A stretch of DNA of 64,000 nt from Rhynchopus sp. YZ270_cl-10 (taxonomy: Eukaryota > Euglenozoa > Diplonemea > Diplonemida > Diplonemidae): assembly GCA_964035575.1 (NCBI GenBank), contig OZ037911.1, positions 496,001-560,000 on the forward strand, in the 5' to 3' direction. The translations under genes and the position numbers were made by a program. A model generated the notes under the pieces. That model was not told where the DNA came from. It made no database searches and saw nothing but the letters and a program-made list of their open reading frames with translations. Below, piece by piece: positions 32,933-43,337 of the stretch. How positions within the stretch are numbered: position 1 is the first letter of the stretch; every line of letters starts with the position of its first letter.

Positions 32933-33733
32933 TGAAGAGATGGGGGAGAAAGCTGGAAAATAGGTGTATGGGGGAAATGCTGTGTTGTAGTTCCCTTCCC
33001 CGGGCTGTTAGATGGGGGCGATGTGGTGTGTGGAAGAAACTATCAAGAGGGAAGCTTTGAAGTGGAGTGCTCCGTACTCTATGCTCTGTTCTGTACGTAA
33101 GAGCAATGGACCGTTTTTTTTCCAAATATGGTTGCAACTCCCCCTGCGGTTCGATAGCTAGAACTACGAAATAAAAACATCAAATACCAAGAATAAGTGC
33201 ATGAGGGTGTGGTGGTCTCATGCCTCCTCACAGCAGCCCTGCTACCCCTTTACTAAAGTGCTTCCCCCCGATAACTCCTCAGACACGCTCGTCCTCCAGC
33301 GAACCTCCGGTGTGGACTCGGTTTGTTACCCTTCTCCCCCACCTTCAGAAATTGGTCCCTCTACCCACCCCCAGGTCTGACAGCAAGGATCTTTCGTTTT
33401 ATGATCAGTTGTGTCGTCGAATAGGGGGAAAAGAAAAAAAGATATCAAAATAATGCAGTTTTTTTTTTGGAGCTTGACACAATTTTGGGAAAACTCTCGC
33501 CACTCTCCCCCTCCCTTCCCCACTACACCGACCATAAGAGTCGCTGATGTACTGCCTCACCCTCAAACCTGCAAGACCCTTCGCATTATGCGGGTAATGA
33601 TACTTATAAGCGACAACGTCTATCATAAGGGGGAAGGGGTTTTGACAGAAAACGTTTGGAAAATGCAACAAAGCGACAACTGCTTTGAACACCAAGAAGA
33701 ACGACCTGAACCCCTCGACACAAACAAAAAAAT

Positions 33734-34576
33734 TCACACTGATATAGGTACCAGCATCGGGGTAGACTCAGTAGCCCAGCTCACCCCGGACCCTGCAGGT
33801 TTGAGGTTCCTTCTTCGCGTCTGGACCGCAACCTCACACCACACAGCGGCGGTGGCGATCCCCATGGCATCCACCTCCCCACCCCCATCCCACAGAGCAA
33901 ATGGACAGAGCAACGCTGGAACGGTGTATAGCAGCACCATCGACCAGAAATCATCCTCTGTACTGCGTGCTGTGTACACCATATGCAGTACCATACACGC
34001 CACCGCTGCACCCACAACAACAACACGACTCTCAACAAGCAATGCTGCCACCAATACCACGGTACCTACCATTTGCACTACAGGGACACCCCATGCTTCG
34101 CGTACAAGAAACAATATGATAAATGGTGTGAACAGAGCACACAACTCTGACGCAAAAATACGGCCATGAATTCCAAGAAGAATCCCTGATGCAAAAACAA
34201 CGCTTGGAAGAGCAAGCGCTGCAGCGACACAACGAAGGGGTGGGGTGGCTACGGCCCACCGGAAGATAGTGAGGAGCACAAAGAACAACATAACGGCATA
34301 GAGGAAATGACGGAAATACTCCCAAGAATACTCCGGAAGAAACACGAGAAGTGGGTACAACGACACCAACGCCCCCACGGTAAATCCCCTCGGTGGCAGC
34401 GGCGGGGCCACTATGGTACCCACACCACCCACAACACCCCCTTCACCGCACACCCACGACAGAATCATAGGTACGGTACTGCACACACCCATCACCCTCC
34501 AGACCGACCGCATCGCCCCTCGTGCAGTAGGACCACTTCCATACAACACATCCTCTCCAACAGCAAATACCTGCAT
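33734..34576 (-). CDS. Multispan membrane protein, unknown function, 280 aa
   Basis: ATG 34576 opens a single-exon frame. I count seven to eight hydrophobic helices, starting at about residues 28-60, 66-80, 86-108, 114-135, 140-160, 164-185, 188-202 and 210-232. They are separated by very short loops, with a cytosolic-like C-terminal tail of about 35 residues ending MLVPISV. No transporter or receptor motif stands out. A charged pair in the EYSWEYFRH loop and a single GIHGRIFASE stretch might help a profile search. It sits about 800 bp downstream of the peroxidase 3' exon on the same strand. Confidence 0.6.
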   Translation of the reverse strand: MQVFAVGEDVLYGSGPTARGAMRSVWRVMGVCSTVPMILSWVCGEGGVVGGVGTIVAPPLPPRGFTVGALVSLYPLLVFLPEYSWEYFRHFLYAVMLFFVLLTIFRWAVATPPLRCVAAALALPSVVFASGILLGIHGRIFASELCALFTPFIILFLVREAWGVPVVQMVGTVVLVAALLVESRVVVVGAAVACMVLHMVYTARSTEDDFWSMVLLYTVPALLCPFALWDGGGEVDAMGIATAAVWCEVAVQTRRRNLKPAGSGVSWATESTPMLVPISV

Positions 34577-34689
34577 TTTTGTTTAGGTATGCCACACCCT
34601 CCCCAAGGATGATGTCTTACACCCCTCCTCTCCTCCCCCCTGGGGTTTGGTACCTGAGAGGGAAAAGGAATAGGTGAGAGAAAAGAAAA

Positions 34690-34740
34690 AGAAAAGTTTT
34701 ATAAGATGATCCTAACGCCTCTCGTAATTAGTCACCTTTG
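34690..34740. repeat. Hairpin repeat family A, copy
   Basis: TTTTATAAGATGATCCTAACGCCTCTCGTAATTAGTCACCTTTG: loop intact, stem weakened. Confidence 0.75.
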
Positions 34741-35279
34741 AAATAGACAACAAAAAAAATAGAGGATACTCCAGTATTTTGAATTTCTGTTTTTTTTTCC
34801 ATTTTTTTTGTCAAAAAAAATCAACAAATTTTTCAGTTAAGATGAATGTGCCTTACTGGGGACAAGAACAGCATTGTGTGAGGGGAAGGAGAGAGAGAGA
34901 GAAGAGACGGAGTCCCCCAAGGCACCATGGCCTTAGAGGTCAGCGACAGCAAAAATATTTACGAACCAACCACAAAACATCAGCACGGCAGCCACACCAC
35001 TTCCTAGAAAATGTATTATATTTTTTTTGGTACAGCAGTGCAAAAAAAAAAACATTACGTAGGGAGGAAAAGAACCATCTTGGCTAATAAGATGATAACA
35101 CAACCTCAACGTGATGGAAGGTGCCTGAGCTGATGTTCGGGCTATATCAGGGTTCGTAAACAAAAATTATTTCAAATGCTTTCTATTCAGTAGAAGGTAT
35201 AATAGGGTGCAAATGTATCCAAAAAAACAAAAAAAACAAAAATCAGTGTCAGCTGAAGAGAGGAGGGGTTTTAAAAAAA

Positions 35280-35345
35280 AAGGGAAGTTGAAAAGTGCAA
35301 ACGCCTCACCGTTCATCGGCGGGGCGCAGTGTCAGGAGATGTGGG
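35280..35345. repeat. SINE-like repeat family D, truncated copy
   Basis: GAAGTTGAAAAGTGCAAACG, then CCTCACCGTTCATCGGCGGG; the T-arm-like half is missing. Confidence 0.7.
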
Positions 35346-35389
35346 GTAGGACCCCCTTTTCTTTGTCAAAGAGACGAAGAAGAAAAAAA

Positions 35390-35445
35390 AAGATGGTGCT
35401 AAGATAATCTTAAGCCTCTCATTGCATTGAGTCAACCTTAAAAGA
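35390..35445. repeat. Hairpin repeat family A, variant
   Basis: AAGATAATCTTAAGCCTCTCATTGCATTGAGTCAACCTTAAAAG; loop CTCTCAT. Confidence 0.65.
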
Positions 35446-36033
35446 TAGAAGCAACCTGCACAATGGCAATATAACACAAATACGGTGGGATGGGAGGGGG
35501 AAACGTTGAGAAGAAAGAAATGGTCTGATTCATTGATTTTTCTTTTTGTTGCATTTACAAACACCGTGTCCTAAGTCCTAAAGTCCTAAAGTCCCAAGTC
35601 TTAAGACGGGTTATGTACACAAAAAGTCACCCGAAGGGCTCAATGAATTGCAAAGGTGAGAATCCTCAAACCCAATGACATTTCAACTCCTAATACGGTA
35701 TATTCTTTTCTTTGGAGGAGTTTTAGAACGTTATAGAATACGTTATGCGCTGTGCCTTTTTAAATAAAAACACTCACGCTTACTACGAACGACACACCCA
35801 CAAAAAAAAAACAAGAAAAATGAGAAAAATCACCCTTCTCCCCACCCGAGAAGATTACAGATGGAAAAAAAAAGGGGGAAACGATGCGTTAATTTTGTTC
35901 ACTTTGAAGCAACATGGGATAGCCTGGTGAAGACTTCACTGGAACCAAGGTGTGTTTTTTTTATTCACCCCTTTTTTTTTTACTCCCCACCCACCCGTTC
36001 GCGAACCCTCTATTAGAAAGGAACCCCTTTAGA

Positions 36034-37344
36034 TCAGTAATCCAAAACAGGTCCACGAAGCTGTCCATCCCATCCAAGGTTCATCAACTTGGTGTACGCC
36101 TGTGAAGAGGGGGTAGGTTAGGGGTGGGTTTAGTGAGGTAGTAAAAAGGTATCTGAACTAAAAAAAATATAAGGCCCACATAGGGTAGCTACAGGAGCTA
36201 AGCAAACAAAGGTGGCAAACGCGTTAAACGGTTTTGCTTCTGTTCGTTATTTTTTGGTGTCACAGAGAGGGTGTTTTAGTTAAGAATGATCCGCTGATAT
36301 GTACAGCCTATCGTTGTTGTAGATAGGGTTTATAAGATGAACCTAAGCCTCTCGTGCTTAGTCGGCTTGAAAAAAATAGTAACACTGGTAGGTGAAAGAG
36401 AAAAAAGGGTTTTTTTCCCGTTGATTGCTCAATCACCCTGTTAGAGAGGGGTGATTGGCGACCGTATCGGAAGGAACTATTTTCCTCCTTTAAGCTTCAC
36501 TTTTGCAGGTACAAAAAAAGAAACCCCCACTCCATACCTTGGAAAAGTCCTCAAAGAAAACGTCGTCGTCCTCCGCGTAGATGTCAACAAACTTTCTGAA
36601 GGACGGGTCTGTGAGCATGACCATGTCGGTTGGAAGCATCATCAGCTTCTTTGTCTCCTTGTCTTCGTACTGTTCGTTGGGGGAGCCGCGTGTTTCGGGG
36701 TTGATCTGCCAGGTCTTTTCCTTGAGCTCCGTGAAGAAGGAGTTCGAGAAGCCGTACGGGTCGTTCGTCCACGGCCCGAAGTAGCCACTGCGGTCCTTGT
36801 TGCAGCGTCCCAGGGCGTGCGCGCCCATCAATGCGACAATCTCACGATCATTGAACCCCATCGCGTCAGTGAACACCGCACGGATGTGGTCGCTTCCCTT
36901 GGAAGCATCCGGAAGTCTTCCCACTGGGGGGCACTGCTTGCCATCGACACGGCCGTAGTAGAAGGGGATCTTCGGCCCTCCCATCTCCTCAATGGAGATC
37001 AGCGAGGCAAGCACCCAGAGGTCCGCCTTCGAGATGCTGTGGTTAGCGAACAACGGTGCGAGCTCGCCACGTGCACGGCCAAGACCTGCGTTGGCACCTT
37101 CGTCGCGTTCTGGTGCGTTGTCCATGGTGCCGTGGTTGCCTCCGTCCTTGTTCTTCTTGTGGTAGGTTCCGCTTGCATGCCACGCAAGTCTGACGTACTC
37201 AGGCCCAATCGGCGGGTCCGTGTTGTCAAGTGTGTTCTGGATGTCTCCTCTCAGTGCCGCATTGTAAGGTGGGGCCTGCTGTCTCGTGTAGTACGCAGCA
37301 GCTCCACCAACACCAACCGCACCGAACAGAGCCTTCTTCAGCAT
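36034..37344 (-). CDS. Haem peroxidase of the APX/cytochrome c peroxidase hybrid type, two exons, 290 aa
   Basis: Exons 37344-36538 and 36099-36034 join in phase 0 (donor GTATGG, acceptor CTCTTCACAG). ATG 37344 gives MLKKALFGAVGV; the hydrophobic segment 5-19 is a membrane anchor or import signal as in kinetoplastid enzymes. Class I peroxidase residues are all present: distal R52, W55 and H56 (VRLAWH), proximal H176 (GAHALGR), W192 (GPW, the radical tryptophan of CcP) and D240 (MLPTD). GPKIPFYYGRVDG, SGYFGPWTNDPYGFSNSFF and KKLMMLPTD closely follow the Leishmania/Trypanosoma APX-CcP pattern. It would reduce hydrogen peroxide using cytochrome c and possibly ascorbate, in mitochondrion or ER. 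The second exon ends LRGPVLDY. A family A hairpin lies in the intron. Confidence 0.93.
36322..36372. repeat. Hairpin repeat family A, copy in the peroxidase intron
   Basis: TTTATAAGATGAACCTAAGCCTCTCGTGCTTAGTCGGCTTG; stem and loop perfect. The copy lies wholly within the intron 36537-36100. Confidence 0.9.
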
Positions 37345-38212
37345 GATGTTTTGGACCTTTTTTGTGTGTATTCTGTGAAGGGGGGGTTTGCCAGATACCT
37401 TTTGAAAAAAATTTCTCCAAAAAATCCGGGTTTGTACATCAATTTTCAAATACCTTACTTCACCTTCGGTTACCCTACAAGGGAGAGGTGAAGGAGGGTT
37501 GCAGAAAACCTTCAGCAAATGTTGCTTTGAAAAAAGAGAATTGAACCATTTTTTTTTAACTACTATTTTCCGGCCATTCTAGCTATAATACAAAGAGAGA
37601 GGAGAGGGAGAAGAAAAATGGGTAGTACTTGGCGAAGATTCGAAAGAAATCCTTTTAAGGGAACCCCTATTGTATTGTGGCAAAGGGAGTTTTGAACCTT
37701 TATTCTTCTTCTCACAAATGACCTCCTCACACAGGCTGGGGATTGCTCCCCGCACCCTCACCATCCTACCCATATCACCCTCACCCTCACTCCACGCTAT
37801 TGATTCTGTCCTACATGAGAAATGAACATTGAATTCGCGAACAGCGCTGATTTTTTTTGGCCCATATATCACTGCAGTACATTGCGCCACCACCTCCATT
37901 CACCTCCAAAAAGAGGGAACGGGAGAAAAGAAAAAGGAAAAAAAAAAAACGGACCGTAAACAAAGAGATAACATAGTGTTATACTACACAAAAAAACCTA
38001 AAAAAAAAAGTGCACTCGGCAGCTCACAACGAGGCTAGGAACACCTCAATCATATCCAACAAAAATCCCCAAGAAAGATACAACACTCGAAACGACATCG
38101 TTTTTATTTAATGCCGAACATAATATTATGTAATGTATTGCAATCCTTCTAACCCTCCCCTTCCCCGTTCTGCCCCCTTTTGACGCCCAATTGTAAATGT
38201 CGCCGAAACCCC
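37345..38212. other. Intergenic region, no gene seen
   Basis: Upstream of the peroxidase lies a CCCCCCTTCACAG acceptor (about 37378-37392), suitable for a spliced leader. The remainder is A-rich. An open minus frame at 37899-37579 starts with ATG (MEVVAQCTAV), but its composition and lack of context do not convince me. Confidence 0.5.
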
Positions 38213-39187
38213 CTAGGTTGACCTACTTTTTGGATCCTGTGCCGGTCGCTCGTTTCAAAAAGCCTGTGGCCTCCTCCATTTTCTGTGTAATTGAAATGGT
38301 TCATATACATTCTTTTTCTAATGAAAAGAAGGTACAGAGAATTGAAATGTATAATGTGATGTGAGGCTTGCTTGAGTAATGAAGTGGTGTGAAGCACCAA
38401 ACGTCGCAGTCAAAACTAACAATAATGCGAAAATGAGCGCTAAAGCAACATATTTAAATGAGAGAAGGGTGAAGATGTACCCAAAAAATGTCTCAAAAAA
38501 ATGTTTTCTGGAAGAAGTGAAGACGGTCTGAATGGTTAGACAGGAAACAAATAAATCAAAAAAAAGCCTCTTCACACAAAAGAATACTATTGACATACCG
38601 ACGTCCCACAGATGTGCGGACGTGCGTAGCGGATCCCGAAGATGAGAGCAAGGATGGTGACCCCGTAGGTGAGGAGGAAAATCATGAACTTCACGCCAAA
38701 GGACATGCCGCCGTCTGACGAGCCAGAGTCGTCGGCAGGGGCAGTGGTGTTTGTGTGCGCCGGCTCCGGTGTCGGGACGAGGTCACACGGAAAACCATCC
38801 TTGCACACAGTACCATTCCATTCACATTTGAGTGACGTCGCCTTGCCCTATTGGTTTTGTTTTGTTTTGTTTTGTTTTTGTTTTGTTTTGTTTTGTTTTT
38901 TTGAAAAATTGTTGGAATAGTGTAGTTGCCAAGCTCCACTGTTTTTTTTATAGTTCGTAGACGTTCCAATCGAGAAAGCACGCAAAGAAGGTTCAAAAAC
39001 GATCCCATCCCATATTCAAAACAAAAAAGCAACAAACCTCGTCATCGGTAGTGTACGAAATCTGGCAGACCTCTGCCTCCGTCGGCACCGTGCAGTCCGG
39101 CACAATGTTCTTCCCACACGCATCCGCAGAGCTCGCTGTCTGCGTGCACAGCACGCACACCAACACCGCCTTCAATAGACAGTGCAT
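38213..39187 (-). CDS. Small type I membrane protein with signal peptide, three exons, 140 aa
   Basis: Exons 39187-39038, 38847-38599 and 38236-38213 join in phase 0 throughout (donors GTTTGT and GTATGT; acceptors AACCAATAG and GCACAG). ATG 39187 begins a clear signal peptide, MHCLLKAVLVCVLCTQTASS, with likely cleavage after ASSADA. A cysteine-containing ectodomain follows (CGKNIVPDC, EVCQISY, LKCEWNGTVC, FPCD), then an N-glycosylation-prone TNTTAPADDSGSS stalk. A single transmembrane helix lies at about residues 100-122 (FMIFLLTYGVTILALIFGI). The short cytosolic tail ends DPKSRST from a 24-bp last exon. No family is recognised. It could be a surface or endomembrane receptor-like protein. Confidence 0.7.
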
Positions 39188-39250
39188 TGTTTTGTGTATT
39201 GTTACGCCTGCCAATATGATCTTTTTTTTTTTCAAAGTTAAAACAGTCTA

Positions 39251-39519
39251 CCGACCCTCCCCCGTGAAATTGTCCCCCCCTCCGACCCCCTTGAAATTGT
39301 CCCCCCTGGGGGAAAAAGTGAGGGGGGGACAATATCACGTACGGCAAAAAGGGGGGGACAATTTCTCGTACTGTAGGGGGGTGGCCGTTTTGGTGTGAAG
39401 AAGGGAGAGCAAAGGTTGTCCCCGCGACTCCCTTGAAATTGTCCCCCCCTGCCTTGAAATTGTCCGTCGGGGCAAAATACCGGTTTTTGGGGGGGGACAA
39501 TTTCACGGGGGAGGGTCGG
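39251..39519. mobile_element. Small TA-flanked inverted-repeat element, 269 bp
   Basis: Perfect 30-bp terminal inverted repeats beginning CCGACCCTCCCCCGTGAAAT are flanked by TA on both sides (39249-39250 and 39520-39521). TTGAAATTGTCCCCCC or its complement recurs about six times inside, in both orientations. No coding capacity. It lies just upstream of the small membrane-protein gene. Confidence 0.88.
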
Positions 39520-39548
39520 TACTGAATTAAACCCCCTCGAGCAATAAA

Positions 39549-40048
39549 CTGTAGTTGATGCAGGCACCTCCGACTCCACTCAAGCCCCCCGTGCTCCCGA
39601 CACTACTCCAACCCCATTAGGGTGCGACAGGCGTACTCCAGGTTGTGGCAGAAGGCAAATGCTCTCAAAAAGAAGGTACGCCACCTCATGAAGCGTCCGA
39701 CACTACAATTATATGGTGAAGACGGGAAGTACACCACCGGTGCGCTGCATGCGCTGGCAACGCTGCGCGCAGCCGGGGTCGGTGCGGTGTCCACTGGCCA
39801 GCTTCTGTCAGAAGTGGTTGAGTGCATCGTGCCTGGTGCAACAACGAGGAAGGGGAAAAAGAAAAAGGACAAGCGCAACACTCCCCCGAGGATCGGCAAG
39901 AAGACGGTGAACCGCACAGTGCACATCTCCGGTCCCCTCGTAACAGAACGTGCGCTTCGTGCCGGTGCTGAGAGTGGTGAAGGAGGGACCTGACCCACTG
40001 TACGATGCCAGCCATTCCAGATGAAAGCACACCTGCGGCCTACAACAG
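39549..40048 (+). mobile_element. Repeat family E, long copy with an open frame
   Basis: The left part GTTGATGCAGGCACCTCCGACT and the right part GACCCACTGTACGATGCCAGCC, ending GCGGCCTACAACA, are joined directly in the short copies at 49148-49232 and 47428-47505. Here about 410 bp lie between them. The extra segment contains a + strand frame (39622-39993), about 123 codons without an assured start, with coding-like composition (LYGEDGKYTTGALHALATLR, then a basic KGKKKKDKR stretch). The ends are weakly inverted (CTGTAGTT / CTACAACAG). The best reading is a longer parent whose internally deleted forms are the short repeats. The family is unknown. Confidence 0.6.
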
Positions 40049-40059
40049 ATGTAAAAAGG

Positions 40060-40744
40060 AAACCTCATATGGTGTGGCCGACGACCCCCAAAATAGCAGA
40101 AAATAGCACCTTTTCAGCCACACCATAATAACAATAAATAGCAGTTGGACCGTGCTAAAAACGCATCTCAGTCGAACTCATGCAAAAAAGGGTTGGGAGC
40201 GTGAGTAAATAGCTACCAGAGCCCTCGGACAGCATATCAGTTACACCATAGCACATGGTGTCTTAATGGCTAACCTAAGCGTTGCTTCTTCTCGTAAAAA
40301 GTGTTATTGAAGTACAAATGAATGGTAGGAGGGGAAGGGGGGAGTGCAGTGTTCATTAGTATTGGAAAGAAAAGTTCCGAGACGTATAAAATGAGGTGTG
40401 TTCTTGCCACCTATAAAGGGTAACAGATCAAAAAGAAAACCCCAGAGAAAAAAAGAGAAAAATATGACTTGTGCCTCTTCTACGTGCACCCCATTTTTTC
40501 TCCATTTTGAGAACATTTGCGAAGACGAACCTAAACCCCTCTCTGTCTTAGGCCATCTATAACAAATTGGGACCTTCCGCTGGAAGGCCGACCACCTATG
40601 AGACAGTATTTATTTTGTTATTATTGTAACAGATTAAAATTGAAGGCATCTTTTAGGGTAAAACAACCCCGAGATTTTATATCACCCCTTTTTTTTTCAT
40701 TGCATCCATCCCCATCTCACCCCACTAGGGTTCCGTTCGTTCCC
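40060..40744. other. Intergenic region with repeat copies, no gene seen
   Basis: Holds a family C trace (40458-40492, GTGCCTCTTCTACGTGCACC) and a degraded family A copy (40512-40562). No supported gene. Confidence 0.6.
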
Positions 40745-41473
40745 TCACGGCATCTGCAACAACCGCCTCTTCTTAATCCCTGGTGGCTTTCTGAGGTTCT
40801 TCGAGGTCTCCCCTGGAGTGATCTGCATCACCGTCTCCTGCACACGGCCTCCAGGGGTGGCTGCAAAGGAGACTGTCAACTCTCTCAGGACAAAGTCGCT
40901 GAGCGCCCCACCACTCCACACCCACGCCACAAACGAGGAGAACGGGATGGCCCTCCGCACCCCGCCTCTCTGCAGCGCGTCTGCCTCGCCTTCATCCACG
41001 GTAATGGTGATAGTATTCCTCCCTGGAACCACCGGGGACTCACTCACATCCGCAAACAGAGAGAGCACACCATCCACCATCCGCCTCACCCTCCGATCCA
41101 CCTGCGGCGATACACACACCACATCCGTCGCCACCTCCCCTTCCGCCACCAAGGTATGCCTCCTCGCCACTATCTCACGTGGTCTAGCCCTCCCTCCGTG
41201 CAGCTCACTGTACCCAACCACCTGCACCCCCATAACCAAACAGACCGCAACAAGGGGTGATGGGAGTTGTTGGCGTTCCACTCCGTTTCGGGTAGCAGGG
41301 GGGTCGGGGACGACGCAAAGATGTGCCCAACGGGCGTATCTGACAATGTCTTCTAGATTGGAGGGTTGCGAGGGGGCGGTACCAATGCTTTTGCGCACCC
41401 AAGGGTACTCCTTAACAGCACAGCAGAGCGTAACAGCGTAGTCGGTTGTGCAGTCAGCGAAGAGGACGTTCAT
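40745..41473 (-). CDS. Hypothetical protein, 242 aa
   Basis: ATG 41473 (MNVLFADCTTDYAVTLCCAV) opens a single-exon frame with coding-like composition. The N-terminal half alternates strands and helices and includes a short hydrophobic strand pair, PLVAVCLVMGVQVVGYSE (about residues 72-89). The middle (RRHTLVAEGEVATDVVCVSP) is strand-rich. The tail is basic (NLRKPPGIKKRRLLQMP), suggesting RNA or nucleic-acid contact or nuclear import. I do not recognise a family. It is about 545 bp downstream of the UPF0696 gene, same strand. Confidence 0.55.
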   Translation of the reverse strand: MNVLFADCTTDYAVTLCCAVKEYPWVRKSIGTAPSQPSNLEDIVRYARWAHLCVVPDPPATRNGVERQQLPSPLVAVCLVMGVQVVGYSELHGGRARPREIVARRHTLVAEGEVATDVVCVSPQVDRRVRRMVDGVLSLFADVSESPVVPGRNTITITVDEGEADALQRGGVRRAIPFSSFVAWVWSGGALSDFVLRELTVSFAATPGGRVQETVMQITPGETSKNLRKPPGIKKRRLLQMP

Positions 41474-42016
41474 TGAGGGGGATGTGGGTTGGTTCAATAA
41501 GGTTGAGAAAGAATGAATGAGAAAAAAAAAAGAAAAAGAGAGAGAGAGAGAGATGTGTAATCTGGGGGTTTATTAGAGGGAGGAGAAGGAAGGGGGGAAG
41601 GGAGGAGGGGGAAGAATACAGGAAGGGAAAGGTTGTTGTTGGGGGTTAGGGGGGAAAAAGGGGGGAAAAAGGGGGTGGGATATTTTTTTTCTTAATCTGC
41701 CTAACCTCCCACGAGATCACTCGTGGAATATTGTGTGTGTGTGTGTTAGGATTTTTTTTTTTGTCTTGCAAAACATGAGAAAGCCATCCCCCTTTCCCCT
41801 CATACGTTCCATACAGACAGTCCTATCAGGAATATTTTTGCCACCACTTCCCCTCCCCTTTCCCCCCCAATTTATCTAACGAAGGGAATTTTTTGAGAAT
41901 TTTTTCTCCCCAGCAGGGTTTCCCAGAGAAGAAAGTGCAAAACCGTCTCACCAGACGCAGGCATGGGTTCGGTTATCATAGTAAAAATGTTTTTTTTTTC
42001 ATCAAAAAAAAAAATT
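41474..42016. other. Intergenic region, purine-rich tract
   Basis: No gene seen. 41515-41690 is strongly G/A-rich on the + strand, i.e. a long pyrimidine tract on the transcribed strand directly upstream of ATG 41473, as expected before a spliced-leader acceptor. Confidence 0.6.
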
Positions 42017-42706
42017 TTACAACGCATCCGATATTCTTGCCTCAGCCATTGCACTGCTGATGTGTATACGTTTTGAGTGTTCAGACGCGGAAATGATTGT
42101 AGTTTGTTCCCTAGGAGAGGCTAATAGAGAGGTACCCCTTTCTCCCCAGGGAGGGACTTCCGGGTAGAGCCCGAGGGCGGTGGCGGCAAGGGGTTTGAGG
42201 ACCATTGTATCATGAATGCCTAGCTTGCGCGCTGCCCGAATAATCTGTTCCTGCTTTTTCATGTCTGTGTAGTCTGCCGTATGAATTGCGATGCAGTGCG
42301 TCGATGAAACAGCATCTGCAGGTGACACCTGTATTCTCTCCTCAAATCTTCCTTCATAGAGAAACTCTAAGGCCTGCGCCCAAAGCTCATTAACATCTGC
42401 ACGGTCTACAAAGCAATTCCATTTTCCCTGAACCGCGCCATGCCGTTCGAAGACAGCCTTGCTCAGAGCCTCCATCGTCACTAATTTCTTTTTGCGGTCC
42501 CCGTCTACTGCCATTCTCTCAGGGCTACAGAACTTTGCGAATTCCGCGTGGACAGTTGGTCCGACAGACTCAGGTTCCCAGTCTCCATCGCTCGCAAGGT
42601 CCACCCCTATCCATTTGCAGACCTCAGAGCTCGTCTGGCTTGGCGGCAACCTTGCAATAAACTGTGGAACCGTTTCCCCAGCCTTTTTACACAAAATCCG
42701 ATTCAT
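42017..42706 (-). CDS. UPF0696/DUF1917 (BLES03-like) protein, 229 aa
   Basis: Single exon from ATG 42706 (MNRILCKKAG), with GTTGTTCAG upstream as a possible acceptor. The core matches the family of human C11orf68/BLES03: VQGKWNCFVDRADVNELWAQ (92-111), then an L-Y-E-G-R-F turn, IQVSP (125-129), HCIAIHTADYTD (137-148) and VLKPLAATALGLY (169-181). In human BLES03 the equivalents are GKW-L-M-H, VICVYTDDFTD and YKPDVYTYLGIY. The fold is related to eIF4E, including the conserved tryptophans, so RNA-cap or nucleotide binding is conceivable, but no function is established for the family. Length and single-exon form are ordinary. Confidence 0.78.
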   Translation of the reverse strand: MNRILCKKAGETVPQFIARLPPSQTSSEVCKWIGVDLASDGDWEPESVGPTVHAEFAKFCSPERMAVDGDRKKKLVTMEALSKAVFERHGAVQGKWNCFVDRADVNELWAQALEFLYEGRFEERIQVSPADAVSSTHCIAIHTADYTDMKKQEQIIRAARKLGIHDTMVLKPLAATALGLYPEVPPWGERGTSLLASPREQTTIISASEHSKRIHISSAMAEARISDAL

Positions 42707-42819
42707 TTTATTAAAAACACCCCGTTTCTGAACAACACTTAGGATAGAGGAGGGGGAGGAGGGGGTAGGGAAGGAGAGAGAGGGAGAGAGTGGAGGGGTT
42801 TAATAAGGAGAAGTTGAAA

Positions 42820-42975
42820 AAGGTGCAAAATGCTTCAGTTAGGGAGTCGGGACGCAGAGGTACTAATCATTCCGCGTCTATCGAACCCCCTCAGCTGTCA
42901 GAGAGTACATTAGACATGCGCACGGTTGCCCACAAGGGAGGTTGGTAGGGGCAGGTACATAATAATTTGCCCCCA
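42820..42975. repeat. SINE-like repeat family D, long diverged copy
   Basis: GAAGTTGAAAAAGGTGCAAA, TCTATCGAACCCCCTCAG, then GCGCACGGTTGCCCACAAGG and CAGGTACATAATAATTTGCC, in the same order as 55717-55880. Confidence 0.7.
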
Positions 42976-43199
42976 TCCAACGGGAGGAGCGGAGGATATC
43001 TTATCGTAAAGACATCAAAAAGTCTCGTCCTGGCGGACAGCTGGGTATATACTACAACCTGGTTATGCCCAAAATGTAAACCTCTTATTATAGGCAGGGC
43101 GCGCGCTAACTTTTCGGAAATTTCCCGAAAAAATGGATATCGGGTCCAAAAAAATGTACCTACAGGAAGTATGTGAAGGGGGGCAGAAAAATCAGGGTC

Positions 43200-43337
43200 A
43201 TGTTACATTTCCGAGAAAATCCCGGGCTGTGGTGGGGGATATACGGAAAAATGGACAAAATTTTGGTGACTTAAATTTTCACAAAATATGAACCCATACT
43301 CGTAAACAAGGGTCATTTTCAGGTCTTTCGGACAGCC
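43200..43337 (+). repeat. Modular dispersed repeat, copy C (first module)
   Basis: GGCTGTGGTGGGGGATATAC, GAAAAATGGACAAAATTTTG and GGGTCATTTTCAGGTC, as at 4440-4545. The 7-bp satellite starts about 10 bp after it. The second module is beyond the satellite, at 43835-43955. Confidence 0.85.

Larger units (their letters stand above)
34577..36033. other. Intergenic region with repeat copies, no gene seen
   Basis: Contains family A hairpins (34690-34740 and 35390-35445), a family C trace (34838) and a family D copy (35280-35345). From 35570 to 35605 there is a small CCTAAGTCCTAAAGTCC repeat. Minus and plus frames are short and low-complexity. Confidence 0.6.

Noticed and set aside
36451-37491. 346-codon + frame opposite the peroxidase
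   Set aside because: It is the complement of a well-supported peroxidase exon; the other strand explains it.
37579-37899. 106-codon minus frame upstream of the peroxidase
   Set aside because: Starts with ATG but lacks coding character or a splice context beyond chance; too weak to call.
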